The notes under the pieces were generated by a model, which was not told the DNA's origin, searched no databases, and was given only the letters and a program-made list of their open reading frames with translations. A program made the translations under genes and the position numbers. Source: Streptomyces sp. AA1529 (GTDB taxonomy: Bacteria > Actinomycetota > Actinomycetes > Streptomycetales > Streptomycetaceae). From it: 45,301 nucleotides of DNA. Shown here one piece after another: positions 35,430 through 43,545 of this stretch; positions within the stretch are counted from its first letter, which is position 1, and each line of letters starts with the position of its first letter. The stretch spans positions 1 to 45,301 of the forward strand of contig NZ_ALAP01000010.1 in NCBI RefSeq assembly GCF_000280905.1, written 5' to 3'.

Positions 35430-36407
35430 TCACCCGGCGCTCGGCCGGGTCGCCCCGAAGTAGTCAGGAGTGTCGATGGGGTCGTAGCGAATCTTGGCCC
35501 CCGTGTAGGGAGCGTTGATCATCTTGCCACCCCCGACATAGATGCCCACATGGTGGATGGTGCGGGAGTTGGTCAGATCGGAGGCGAAGAACACCAGGTC
35601 CCCGGGAAGGAGTTCACCCCGTTTGGGGTGCGGGCCGGCGTCGTACTGGTCATTGGCCACCCGCGGCAGCTCGACACCCACCTTCGCGTACGCCGCCTTC
35701 GTCAGACCGGAGCAGTCGAACCGGCCACCCTGCGCCGCCGTACCGTTGCCGCCCCACAGATACGGGGTGCCCAGCTTGCTCTGCGCGAAGCTGATCGCTC
35801 CCGCACCCTGCTTGGTGGGGCTCAGCCGCCCGGTGGGCGCGGCGAAGCTCTGCTCCATCCTGCGGATGGTGGCCACGTAGTTCTTCGTCTCGCTGTAGGG
35901 CGGCACCCCGCCGTACTTGATCACCGCGTACGGACCCGCGTTGTAGGCGGCCAGCATGTTGTCCGAGGCGTTGCCCGGCACATGCTCGACGTTCGCGGCC
36001 AGCTTGCAGTCGTAGCTCGCCGCCGACGGAATGGCGTCCTCCGGGTCGTGCACGTCCCGCTTGCCGTCCCCGTTGGCGTCCAGCCCGTGCGTCGCCCAGG
36101 TGCCCGGGATGAACTGGGCTATGCCCTGCGCCTTCGCCGGGCTCTGGGCATCGGGGTTGAACCCGCTCTCCTGCTTGAGCTGCGCGGCCAGCAGCGCCGG
36201 GTTGAGCGCCGGGCACTTGTTGCCCCACTTGTCGATGAGCTGCGCGTAGGCGGCCGGCACAGCCCCCTTGGCGAGGGAGACGGCGCCGCCCCCGGCCAGC
36301 AGACTGGCCGAGGCCACGTAGGTACCCACCACCAGCAGCGCGACGAACAGGGACAGCAGGCCCCCTCCGCCACCGACCGCCAGCAGCAGTGCTCTTCTAC
36401 GGCGCAC
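35430..36407 (-). CDS. Membrane-anchored lytic transglycosylase / NlpC-P60 bifunctional enzyme (VirB1-like)
   Basis: 325 residues from the GTG at 36407 (GGGGAGG 8 nt upstream). One N-terminal membrane anchor (about 6-30). A lytic transglycosylase domain follows, with catalytic E80 (LKQESGFNP) and the segments QGIAQFIPGTW and MLAAYNAGP, plus a calcium-loop-like DANGDGKRDVHDPED. The C-terminal NlpC/P60 domain has C232 (DCSGL) and H286 (HHVGIYVG); the third position is Asn in INAP. It would cut both glycan strands and stem peptides. Enzymes of this layout serve conjugation systems of Gram-positive bacteria. It is divergent from the type IV secretion-like genes, which fits a role in opening the wall for them. 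Confidence 0.87.
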   Translation of the reverse strand: MRRRRALLLAVGGGGGLLSLFVALLVVGTYVASASLLAGGGAVSLAKGAVPAAYAQLIDKWGNKCPALNPALLAAQLKQESGFNPDAQSPAKAQGIAQFIPGTWATHGLDANGDGKRDVHDPEDAIPSAASYDCKLAANVEHVPGNASDNMLAAYNAGPYAVIKYGGVPPYSETKNYVATIRRMEQSFAAPTGRLSPTKQGAGAISFAQSKLGTPYLWGGNGTAAQGGRFDCSGLTKAAYAKVGVELPRVANDQYDAGPHPKRGELLPGDLVFFASDLTNSRTIHHVGIYVGGGKMINAPYTGAKIRYDPIDTPDYFGATRPSAG

Positions 36408-36647
36408 TCCCCAAACCTCCCCCACAGGAAACCAGTTCGCTTCCGCCGACCATCCGCCACCATCATTCCAGGCCGATCCCCCGAGCGGAACGGCGGACAG
36501 CGGGCGCGGAGGTGAACCGCTGCCACCGCCCCACCCCGCCCCCGGCCCACCAGGGGCGCACAGAGGTACACCCGTGCGCCCGCAGTCCACGGAGCGGCAC
36601 CTCCGCACCCGGAACAGGGCCCCGCCACACCACCGGCCGCGCGGAGC

Positions 36648-36664
36648 GGTCCCGATCCGGGACC
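36648..36664. promoter_or_regulatory. Inverted repeat in the divergent region before the secretion-like locus
   Basis: GGTCCCG-atc-CGGGACC, perfect 7-bp arms, in the 345-bp gap 36408-36752 between the lytic enzyme gene and the two-TM protein gene. Nothing else in this gap was recognised; promoters must lie here. Confidence 0.4.
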
Positions 36665-36752
36665 ACTTCGGGCAAGCGGGACGCTCCGGCTGTCACCGGG
36701 CCGTGGCACAATCCGTCAGAGACAAACCTTGAAACTAGGCGGTGAGTTCACC

Positions 36753-37061
36753 ATGTTCCTGGCGGCCGACAAAGGCGATATCACCACCATCATCGGCGGG
36801 ATCGCCCCGGACTGGGGCCCGTTCGGCTCGCTGGGCCACGAGGCCAGGGTGATGATCGAGGTCATCATGGCGGTGGCCATCCTGCTCTGCCTCGGCATCG
36901 CCATCTGGGGCGCGGCCAAGCAGCGGATCGGCGCCACGGCGCTCCGCGACACCTTCAGCGCCGAACAGGGCAAGGGCCTGATCGTCGCCGGCCTCACCGG
37001 CGTCTTCATCATCGGCTCGCTCGGCACCCTGTTCACCATCGTCTACGGCATGGCGGTCTGA
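36753..37061 (+). CDS. Small two-helix membrane protein (VirB2-like topology)
   Basis: 102 residues. A short polar N-terminus (MFLAADKGDITTIIGGIAP) precedes two membrane helices, VMIEVIMAVAILLCLGIAIW and GLIVAGLTGVFIIGSLGTLF, linked by a short basic loop AAKQRIGATALRD. Size and topology match VirB2/TrbC pilin-like subunits but sequence identity cannot be claimed. GGCGGTGAG lies before the ATG. First gene of the secretion-like locus on this strand; probably corresponds to the last gene of the S. coelicolor cmd cluster (inference). Confidence 0.75.
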   Translation: MFLAADKGDITTIIGGIAPDWGPFGSLGHEARVMIEVIMAVAILLCLGIAIWGAAKQRIGATALRDTFSAEQGKGLIVAGLTGVFIIGSLGTLFTIVYGMAV

Positions 37062-37158
37062 AGGCCGACCACCGCGGAGCACTCCGGGAGCCGCTCCGCA
37101 CCCGACACACCGGCGCCCCCGTGCGCCCGCACACCTGCGCCCGCACACGAGGAGCTCC

Positions 37159-37809
37159 ATGGACATCGTGAACCCCGCCCTCGACGACTATCTGCTGGCC
37201 CACTGCACGCCGGCCGACGACATCCTGCGCGACCTCGTCGAGGAGACCCACGCGCGGGTGCCGGACTACCCCACCATGCAGATCACGCACGACGAGGGCG
37301 AGTTCCTCACCATGCTCGTGCGGCTCACCGGCGCCAGGACCGCGGTCGAGATCGGCGTGTTCACCGGGTACTCCTCCCTCTGCATCGCCCGCGGTCTGCC
37401 CGCCGACGGCCGGCTGATCGCCTGCGACGTCTCCGAGGAGTGGACGTCCATCGCCCGCCGCTACTGGGAGCGCGCCGGCCTCGCCGACCGCATCGAACTG
37501 CACCTCGCACCCGCCGTCGACACCCTGGCCGGGCTGTCCCAGGAGCCGTTCGTGGACTTCGCGTTCATCGACGCGGACAAGGTCGGCTACCCGGCGTACT
37601 ACGAGGCGCTGGTGCCCCTGCTGCGCCCCGGCGGGCTGATCGTGCTGGACAACGTGCTGCGCGGCGGCAGAGTCGTGGACCCCGCCGCCCAGGACGACGC
37701 GGACCTGGCCATCCGCCGGATCAACGACACCATCACCGCGGACGCCCGCATGGAGTCCGTCATGCTCCCCCTCCGCGACGGCGTCACCCTCGCCCGCAAA
37801 CTCGGCTAG
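37159..37809 (+). CDS. Class I O-methyltransferase (CCoAOMT/COMT-like)
   Basis: 216 residues of the Methyltransf_3 family. SAM-binding motif VEIGVFTGYSSLCIA, the metal-binding region DFAFIDADKVGYPAYYE and VLDNVLRGGRV are all typical of cation-dependent catechol-type O-methyltransferases. Substrate unknown. GAGGAG is 4 nt before the ATG. It sits between two genes of the membrane secretion-like locus, 97 bp after the first and 292 bp before the next; a functional link is not evident, and it could be a later insertion. Confidence 0.9.
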   Translation: MDIVNPALDDYLLAHCTPADDILRDLVEETHARVPDYPTMQITHDEGEFLTMLVRLTGARTAVEIGVFTGYSSLCIARGLPADGRLIACDVSEEWTSIARRYWERAGLADRIELHLAPAVDTLAGLSQEPFVDFAFIDADKVGYPAYYEALVPLLRPGGLIVLDNVLRGGRVVDPAAQDDADLAIRRINDTITADARMESVMLPLRDGVTLARKLG

Positions 37810-38101
37810 CGGCACCAGGACGGCAGCGGCCGTACGGCGTCGCCGAGGTCCGGGTCGGCGCGACGGCCGCCAAGCGGCCTGCGCACCGGGGGCGCACCGA
37901 CGCGCGGACGTCCCGCACCCCGCGCCCGGAACCGCCCCGTGAGCGGCCCGGACACGGGCGGCGCACCGGCGCGATGTTCGAAATGCTGCCATCCACCTGG
38001 CTTGCAGACGGCACATGCGCGGCGCGACCCCGCTACCGTCATCTGAGGAGACAATGCAGTGACGGCAGTTGAGCGACAGAGGTCGAGGGGGCCAGGCCGG
38101 C

Positions 38102-38974
38102 ATGAACATCGGCGGCGGCGAGTACGACGCACGTACCCGCACCAGCGAAGGCGTGCCCGGCGCCCGTGAAGGCGCACGGACAACGACTCGAACACGCCTG
38201 CCCGGCAGCGACGGCGGCGGCAACCGCCCGTCCAACCGCCCCGGTCGGAGCCTGGTGACGGTCGTCGCCGTGGTCGTCCTGCTCATCGCCGCCATCGCCT
38301 TCGCCAACCGCGGTGGCGGCGGCGAGGGCGGCGGAGGCGGAGGCGGTGCCGCCTCCGACAACAAGAACGACGCCGCCGCCGACGCCCGCCCCACGGCCCC
38401 CTCAGGTGAAAAACCTGTGAAGAATTCCCCCGGCGCCCTCGCCTCCGGCTTCGCCCACGACGAGCAGGGGGCGCAGAGCGCCGCGGCGAACTACGCGGTG
38501 GCGTTGGGCGGGGACGGGATGTACGCCCCTGACCGTCGCCGGGACATCGTGCAAGCCCTCGCCGCACCCTCGGCGAAGGACAAGCTCCAGTCGCGATTCG
38601 ATTCCTATTTCACCGCCAAGCTGAACAAGAACATCGGTATCTCCGAAGAAGGAAAGGCCCCTTCCAAGGCAACCTTCGTCAGCAGATCCATCCCCGTAGG
38701 CACCACGGCTCGGGACTACGAGCCGAGTAAAGCAACGGTGGCCGTCTGGTGCACCAGCCTGTTCGGGTTGGCCTCCGAGGACTCGACGAAGCCGGTCAAG
38801 ACCACATGGTTCACCATGACGCTCGAGCTGAGCTGGCAGGACGGAGACTGGAAGGTCGTCGAGATGAAACAGAAGGACGGCCCTACGCCCGTCAACGGGG
38901 ACGACGTCATCTCCGGTGCCGACGAGATCGGTGACGCAGCGGAAAAGTTCGGAGGGTTCACCTATGCGCGCTAG
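38102..38974 (+). CDS. VirB8/TcpC-like single-pass membrane protein of the secretion-like locus
   Basis: 290 residues. A hydrophilic N-terminus (~50), one membrane helix (51-69), a Gly-rich and acidic linker, and a C-terminal alpha/beta domain of about 190 residues ending TTWFTMTLELSWQDGDWKVVEM, which looks like the NTF2-like fold of VirB8/TcpC proteins. That fold assignment is from pattern only. GAGGGGG is about 10 nt before the ATG. Its end overlaps the next gene by 11 bp. The 292-bp region before it (37810-38101) holds a TACCGT hexamer (38034-38039) and no certain gene. Probable CmdE-type protein. Confidence 0.75.
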   Translation: MNIGGGEYDARTRTSEGVPGAREGARTTTRTRLPGSDGGGNRPSNRPGRSLVTVVAVVVLLIAAIAFANRGGGGEGGGGGGGAASDNKNDAAADARPTAPSGEKPVKNSPGALASGFAHDEQGAQSAAANYAVALGGDGMYAPDRRRDIVQALAAPSAKDKLQSRFDSYFTAKLNKNIGISEEGKAPSKATFVSRSIPVGTTARDYEPSKATVAVWCTSLFGLASEDSTKPVKTTWFTMTLELSWQDGDWKVVEMKQKDGPTPVNGDDVISGADEIGDAAEKFGGFTYAR

Positions 38975-40295
38975 CCGTAAGCGGCACGCCGTCCGGCTCA
39001 TCTCCCTGCTCTGCGGCTTGCCCACGGCAATGCTGTTCGTCGCCGCACGCGCGGCAGCGGAGCCCAAGGACGACTGTGCTGGTGCCGCGGGCCCCTCCAG
39101 GCAATTCTGTGACTCGGACAGCGACACCCCAGGCAACCCCCTGGACGACCCCACAGCCGCCACCGACCCCCTCTCCTCGCTCGCCAAGGGCTGCGCGGAG
39201 GCCGCGGCGTGGACGGTCGACAAGCTGGCGAAGCTCGTCGACTCGACGACGAAGGTGGACTTCACGAACACGGAGTTCCTGCGGCAGTACGCCGTGGTGT
39301 TCGCCGCGTCCACGATTCTGACGCTGACCCTGTGGCTGCTGGCGGTCGCCAAGCGTGCGGTGCGCGGGGTGCCGTTCACCGAGGCCTTCACCGAGGCGAT
39401 CGGCTTCCTCTGGCTGACGGTGCTGGCCTCCGCCTTCACCCCGCTGATCCTCTACACGGTGGTCTCGGCGACCGATTCGGTCACGGAGGTCATCGCCTCC
39501 GGCACTTCGGACAAGACCGACGCGTTCTTCGGCAGCTTCTCCAAGGCGCTCGAGAAGGGCGACGACATCGGCGGCGGGCCGATCATGCTGATCGTCGTCT
39601 CGCTGGTGTCGGTGCTGGCGGCGGGCGTGCTCTATCTGGAGCTGGTGGTGCGCGCCGCGCTGCTGTACGTCGGCGCGCTGCTGGGCACCGCGGTCTACGC
39701 GGGACTGGTCGACAAGAACCTGTGGGGCCACGTCCGCCGCTGGGCGGGCATCATGATCGCCGTCATTCTCGTGAAGCCCGTGATCGTGATCGTGCTCGGT
39801 CTGGCGGGCGCGCTGGCCGGCGGGGACGGGCCCGACTCGGTCTCGGCGATCGTGTCGGGGCTGGCGATCATCCTGCTGGCCATCTTCGCCAGTGGGATGA
39901 TCTACCGCTTCGTCCCGGGCTTCGGGGACGACATCGCCGCCCACCGCAATGCCGTGCGCGCCTCCTCGCGGTCTGCGGCCGCCGTGGTGGCCTCGCCCGC
40001 CGCGCTCGTCCGGCAGGGCATCAACACCCACGGCGGCCGGGGCGGCGGACAGAGCGCCCCGGCGACCGCCAACGCGTCCTCCGGCGGGGGCGGCGGCGCC
40101 TCCGGTTCCAACGTGTCCGGCGGCGTGGCCGCGCACAGTTCCCGCTCGGGCGGCGGCGAGGAGTCGGCGCCGCGGCAGCAGCCGCCCGCACCGGCCGCCA
40201 CCACTCCGCATTCGGCCCGGCCGCTCCGGCAGGGCTCCTCGGAGGCGGGCCGGTCGCCGTCCGGCCCGCCGCACAGCTCGGGAGGTGACCGCTGA
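38964..40295 (+). CDS. VirB6/TrbL-like polytopic membrane protein
   Basis: 443 residues. A signal-peptide-like N-terminus (RLISLLCGLPTAMLFVAARAAA) leads to an extracellular segment with two Cys, then about six membrane helices (for example YAVVFAASTILTLTLWLLAVA, PIMLIVVSLVSVLAAGVLYLEL, IMIAVILVKPVIVIVLGLAGAL), then a ~110-residue Gly/Ser/Pro-rich cytosolic tail. This layout is that of the VirB6/TrbL channel subunits of type IV secretion. GGAGGG is 7 nt before the ATG, inside the previous gene, and the stop shares a base with the next ATG, so translation is coupled on both sides. Confidence 0.8.
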   Translation: MRASRKRHAVRLISLLCGLPTAMLFVAARAAAEPKDDCAGAAGPSRQFCDSDSDTPGNPLDDPTAATDPLSSLAKGCAEAAAWTVDKLAKLVDSTTKVDFTNTEFLRQYAVVFAASTILTLTLWLLAVAKRAVRGVPFTEAFTEAIGFLWLTVLASAFTPLILYTVVSATDSVTEVIASGTSDKTDAFFGSFSKALEKGDDIGGGPIMLIVVSLVSVLAAGVLYLELVVRAALLYVGALLGTAVYAGLVDKNLWGHVRRWAGIMIAVILVKPVIVIVLGLAGALAGGDGPDSVSAIVSGLAIILLAIFASGMIYRFVPGFGDDIAAHRNAVRASSRSAAAVVASPAALVRQGINTHGGRGGGQSAPATANASSGGGGGASGSNVSGGVAAHSSRSGGGEESAPRQQPPAPAATTPHSARPLRQGSSEAGRSPSGPPHSSGGDR

Positions 40296-41860
40296 TGACG
40301 ACCCCGTCCCACACAGCAGGCTCCGGCCTGGGCACACCGCGCCGCACCTACATGATCGGCCGCGCCAGGCCGAACGCCATCGTCGGCAAGAACCGCGACA
40401 CGGGCGAGATCGGTCTGATCGTCGTCGGTGCTTTCCTCGGCATGATGTGCGGCCTGCTCATCCCCGTCCTCTCGTTCCGTATCCCCGCCCTGGTCGGCTT
40501 CCCGGCGCTCGCGCTGGCGGCTGTCTACGTGCCGTACAAGGGCCGTACGTTCTACAGGTGGTTCGAGATCAACCGCTCCTACAAGCGGCTGCTGCGCCGC
40601 GGTACGACGTTCCGTTCCGACGCCGCCGAGGCGGGCACGACGCTCGACGGCCGTGAGGTGGAGATCGGCTCGCCCCCCGGGGTGGGCCGCATCAACTGGC
40701 TGTCGGCGCCCTTCGGTCCGGACGAGATCGCCGTGCTGCTGCACGCCGACCGGCGTACGGTGACCGCGGCCATCGAGATCGAGGGCCCGGGCGTCGGGCT
40801 GCGCGACAGCGAGGACCAGGAGGCCCTGGTCGACCGGTTCGGCACCCTGCTGAAGCATGTGGCCAACGGGGACGGCTATGTGACGCGGCTGCAGATGCTG
40901 GCCCGGACGCTGCCGGCCGACCCGGACGCGCACGCCAAGGACGTGGCCCAGCGCGGCAACGAGCGGGCCGCCGGATGGCTGCGCACCTCCTACGACCAGC
41001 TGCAGTCCATGGTGTCCACCTCCAGCGAGCAGCACCGCGCCTATCTGATCGCGTGCATGCCCTACGGGCGGGAGCTGGCGAACGAGGGCGCCACGATCGC
41101 CAAGGCCGCCAGGCGCACCGGGGGCCGCAAGCTGACCAAGGACGAGGGGCTGGCCATCGTGATGGCCCGCGAACTCACCGACATCTGCGCCCGGCTCGCC
41201 GAGGCGGACATCCGGGTGCGGCAGCCGCTCGGACAGGCCCGGCTGGCCTCGCTGATCCACTCGATGTACGACCCGGACCACCCCATCGACCACATCCAGG
41301 CCATGTCCAGGCGCAACGCCTGGCCGGCCGAGCTGGACGCCGTCGCACCGACGTATCTGCAGGCCAAGACCCGCGAGTCGAGCACCCGCGAGCCCTGGTG
41401 CCACGCCACGGCGTGGGTCAAGGAGTGGCCGATGACGCCGGTGGGGGTCAACTTCCTGGCTCCCCTGCTGGTGCACACCCCGGATGTGATCCGCACCGTC
41501 GCCGTCGTGATGGATCTGGAGCCGACCGAACTGGCCATCGAGCGGATGCTGACGGAGAAGACGAACGACGACGCGGAGGCCAGCCGCTCGGCGAAGATGA
41601 ACCGCACGGTCGACCCGCGCGACATCGCCGCGCACGGCCGCGTCGACCAGCGCGGCGAGGACCTGGCCTCGGGTGCGGCGGGGGTCAATCTGGTCGGCTA
41701 TCTGACCGTCTCCTCCCGTTCGCCGGAGGCGCTGGCGCGGGACAAGCGCACGATTCGCGCCTCAGCGGGCAAGAGCTATCTGAAGCTGGAATGGTGCGAC
41801 AGGGAACACCACCGCGCCTTCGTCAACACCCTTCCCTTCGCCACCGGCATCCGGCGCTGA
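40295..41860 (+). CDS. SCO6880-family protein: PrgI/VirB3-like anchor plus VirB4 N-terminal domain
   Basis: 521 residues. Two closely spaced membrane helices near the N-terminus (IGLIVVGAFLGMMCGLLIPVL and IPALVGFPALALAAVYVPY, about 38-82), then a large soluble domain without an ATP-binding motif. The end, AFVNTLPFATGIRR, is like the boundary between the N-terminal and ATPase domains of VirB4/TraC proteins. I read it as the N-terminal half of a VirB4 with a PrgI-type anchor, the ATPase half being encoded by the gene at 41978 (inference). GGAGGTGA precedes the ATG, which overlaps the previous stop. Confidence 0.8.
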   Translation: MTTPSHTAGSGLGTPRRTYMIGRARPNAIVGKNRDTGEIGLIVVGAFLGMMCGLLIPVLSFRIPALVGFPALALAAVYVPYKGRTFYRWFEINRSYKRLLRRGTTFRSDAAEAGTTLDGREVEIGSPPGVGRINWLSAPFGPDEIAVLLHADRRTVTAAIEIEGPGVGLRDSEDQEALVDRFGTLLKHVANGDGYVTRLQMLARTLPADPDAHAKDVAQRGNERAAGWLRTSYDQLQSMVSTSSEQHRAYLIACMPYGRELANEGATIAKAARRTGGRKLTKDEGLAIVMARELTDICARLAEADIRVRQPLGQARLASLIHSMYDPDHPIDHIQAMSRRNAWPAELDAVAPTYLQAKTRESSTREPWCHATAWVKEWPMTPVGVNFLAPLLVHTPDVIRTVAVVMDLEPTELAIERMLTEKTNDDAEASRSAKMNRTVDPRDIAAHGRVDQRGEDLASGAAGVNLVGYLTVSSRSPEALARDKRTIRASAGKSYLKLEWCDREHHRAFVNTLPFATGIRR

Positions 41861-41870
41861 GGAGGGACCC

Positions 41871-41972
41871 GTGCCCACCGTCCGACCCCGCGCCGCCGCC
41901 CTGCGGCTCCACCGCTCCCGCACCGCCGTCCGACCGCTCCGCCCCCGCACCGCCGCTCCAGGCCGGAGGTAG
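41871..41972 (+). CDS. Possible 33-residue Arg-rich small protein
   Basis: A GTG with a strong Shine-Dalgarno (GAGGAGGGA, about 6 nt away) opens a 33-codon frame that fills the gap between the two VirB4-like genes. It is rich in Arg, Pro and Ala (VPTVRPRAAALRLHRSRT at the start). Its TAG overlaps the GGAGGT of the next gene, so its translation would hand ribosomes on. It may be a real small protein or a translational relay; composition alone is not informative in such GC-rich DNA. Confidence 0.4.
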   Translation: MPTVRPRAAALRLHRSRTAVRPLRPRTAAPGRR

Positions 41973-41977
41973 CCAGC

Positions 41978-43423
41978 ATGGCCGCGCTCGATCCCCTGTC
42001 CGCCCTCACCGAAGCGTTCACCAGCTTCCTGTTCGGCAAGACGGAGACGACCCGCCTGCCCGTCCGCACATCCACGGGCCAGGCGCAGGCCGTCTACCTG
42101 CCGACGGCCGCACCGGGGCTGGGCGACTCCGGCGTCATCATCGGCCGCGAGGTCTACAGCGGGAAGGGCTACATCTACGACCCGTTCCAGCTCTACGGGC
42201 AGCAGCTGCCCGCACCGCACTGGCTGGTGCTGGGCGAGTCCGGGAACGGCAAGTCGGCGCTGGAGAAGACCTATGTGCTGCGCCAGTTGCGCTTCCGCGA
42301 CCGCCAGGTGGTCGTCCTGGACGCGCAGGGCGAGGACGGCGTCGGCGAGTGGAACCTGATCGCCGAGGAGATGGGCATAACCCCGATCCGCCTCGACCCC
42401 ACCGCGGCGCTCGACCAGGGCATCCGGCTCAACCCGCTGGACCCGGCCATCACCACCACCGGCCAGCTGGCGCTGCTGCGCACCATCATCGAGGTCGCGC
42501 TGGGGCACGGTCTCGACGAGCGTTCCGGGTTCGCGCTGAAGGTCGCGCACTCCTACGTCAACACCACCATCACCGACCGGCAGCCGCAGCTGACCGACAT
42601 CGTCGAGCAGTTGCGCCACCCCAAGCCGGAGTCGGCGGAGGCGATGAACGTCGCCCTGGACGACGTCCGCGACTGGGGTCTGGACGTGGCGCTCGTCCTG
42701 GACCGGCTGGTCGACGGCGACCTGCGCGGAATGTTCGACGGTCCCACGACGGTCGGTATCGACCTGGACGCGCCGCTGATCGTCTTCGACCTCTCGCACA
42801 TCGACCGCAACTCCATCGCCATGCCCATCCTGATGGCCATCGTCGGAGTCTGGCTCGAACACACCTGGATCCGCCCCGACCGGCGCAAGCGGATCTTCCT
42901 GGTGGAAGAGGCCTGGCACATCATCAACAGCCCGTTCGTCGCCCAGCTCTTCCAGCGCCTGCTGAAGTTCGGCCGCCGGCTGGGCCTCTCCTTCGTCGCC
43001 GTCGTCCACCACCTGTCGGACGTGGTCGACGGCGCCGCCGCCCGGGAGGCGGCCGCCATCCTCAAGATGGCCTCCACCAGGACGATCTACGCCCAGAAGG
43101 CCGACGAAGCACGGGCGACCGGCAAGGTCCTGGGGCTCCCCCGCTGGGCGGTGGAGATCATCCCCACCCTGTCGCCCGGCATCGCCGTCTGGGACGTCAA
43201 CGGCAACGTCCAGGTCGTCAAGCATCTGGTGACCGAGGCGGAGCGTCCACTCGTCTTCACCGACCGCGCCATGACGGAGAGCGCCGTGGAGGCCGAGCTG
43301 GTGGAGGGGCCCTCTTTCGAGACGGCGCTGGACGCCGATCTGGAGGCGGAGACCGAGGCCCGGGCCCTGGCCATGGAACGCGCCCCCTCCGGACGGGCGG
43401 CACCCGGCTCGGGAGTCGCCTGA
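41978..43423 (+). CDS. cmdB: VirB4-like ATPase of the secretion-like (Cmd) locus
   Basis: 481 residues. Walker A GESGNGKS at 86-93, Walker B KRIFLVEEAWHII near residues 304-316, then FGRRLGLSFVAVVHHLSD and the conserved arginine region, as in VirB4/TraC and other FtsK-HerA-type ATPases. No membrane helix. It lacks the usual VirB4 N-terminal domain, which is in the preceding gene. GGAGGT is 7 nt before the ATG. The S. coelicolor cmd cluster (SCO4126-SCO4131, affecting sporulation and antibiotic production) contains an equivalent ATP/GTP-binding protein; the symbol is given by that recollection and by gene order. Confidence 0.82.
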   Translation: MAALDPLSALTEAFTSFLFGKTETTRLPVRTSTGQAQAVYLPTAAPGLGDSGVIIGREVYSGKGYIYDPFQLYGQQLPAPHWLVLGESGNGKSALEKTYVLRQLRFRDRQVVVLDAQGEDGVGEWNLIAEEMGITPIRLDPTAALDQGIRLNPLDPAITTTGQLALLRTIIEVALGHGLDERSGFALKVAHSYVNTTITDRQPQLTDIVEQLRHPKPESAEAMNVALDDVRDWGLDVALVLDRLVDGDLRGMFDGPTTVGIDLDAPLIVFDLSHIDRNSIAMPILMAIVGVWLEHTWIRPDRRKRIFLVEEAWHIINSPFVAQLFQRLLKFGRRLGLSFVAVVHHLSDVVDGAAAREAAAILKMASTRTIYAQKADEARATGKVLGLPRWAVEIIPTLSPGIAVWDVNGNVQVVKHLVTEAERPLVFTDRAMTESAVEAELVEGPSFETALDADLEAETEARALAMERAPSGRAAPGSGVA

Positions 43424-43433
43424 CCGGTGCCGC

Positions 43434-43452
43434 CGGGTGCCGCGCGCACCCG
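43434..43452 (+). terminator. Weak hairpin between ATPase and coupling-protein-like genes
   Basis: CGGGTGC and GCACCCG around 5 nt, 10 nt after the stop codon of the ATPase gene. Confidence 0.35.
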
Positions 43453-43506
43453 ACCGGAGGACACCGCCCGGCGGATCCCCCGCACGGTGCCGACGCGCAG
43501 GGGATC

Positions 43507-43535
43507 TTGCCGCAACCGACCGGCCCCGCTTGAAT
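43507..43535 (+). promoter_or_regulatory. Putative promoter of the coupling-protein-like gene
   Basis: TTGCCG, a 17-bp spacer and TTGAAT end 10 nt before the ATG at 43546; no ribosome binding site is visible, so the transcript may have almost no leader. Confidence 0.4.
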
Positions 43536-43545
43536 ACCGGTACCG

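Noticed and set aside
36408..36752. c-di-AMP (ydaO-type) riboswitch before the lytic enzyme gene
   Set aside because: Such riboswitches precede several Streptomyces cell-wall hydrolase genes, but I could not find the conserved core segments here or upstream of the NlpC/P60 gene at 25370.
38059..38169. Arg-rich 36-codon ORF starting at a GTG after GAGGAG, overlapping the VirB8-like start
   Set aside because: It has an acceptable ribosome binding site, but overlaps a supported gene in another frame and has only GC-driven composition.
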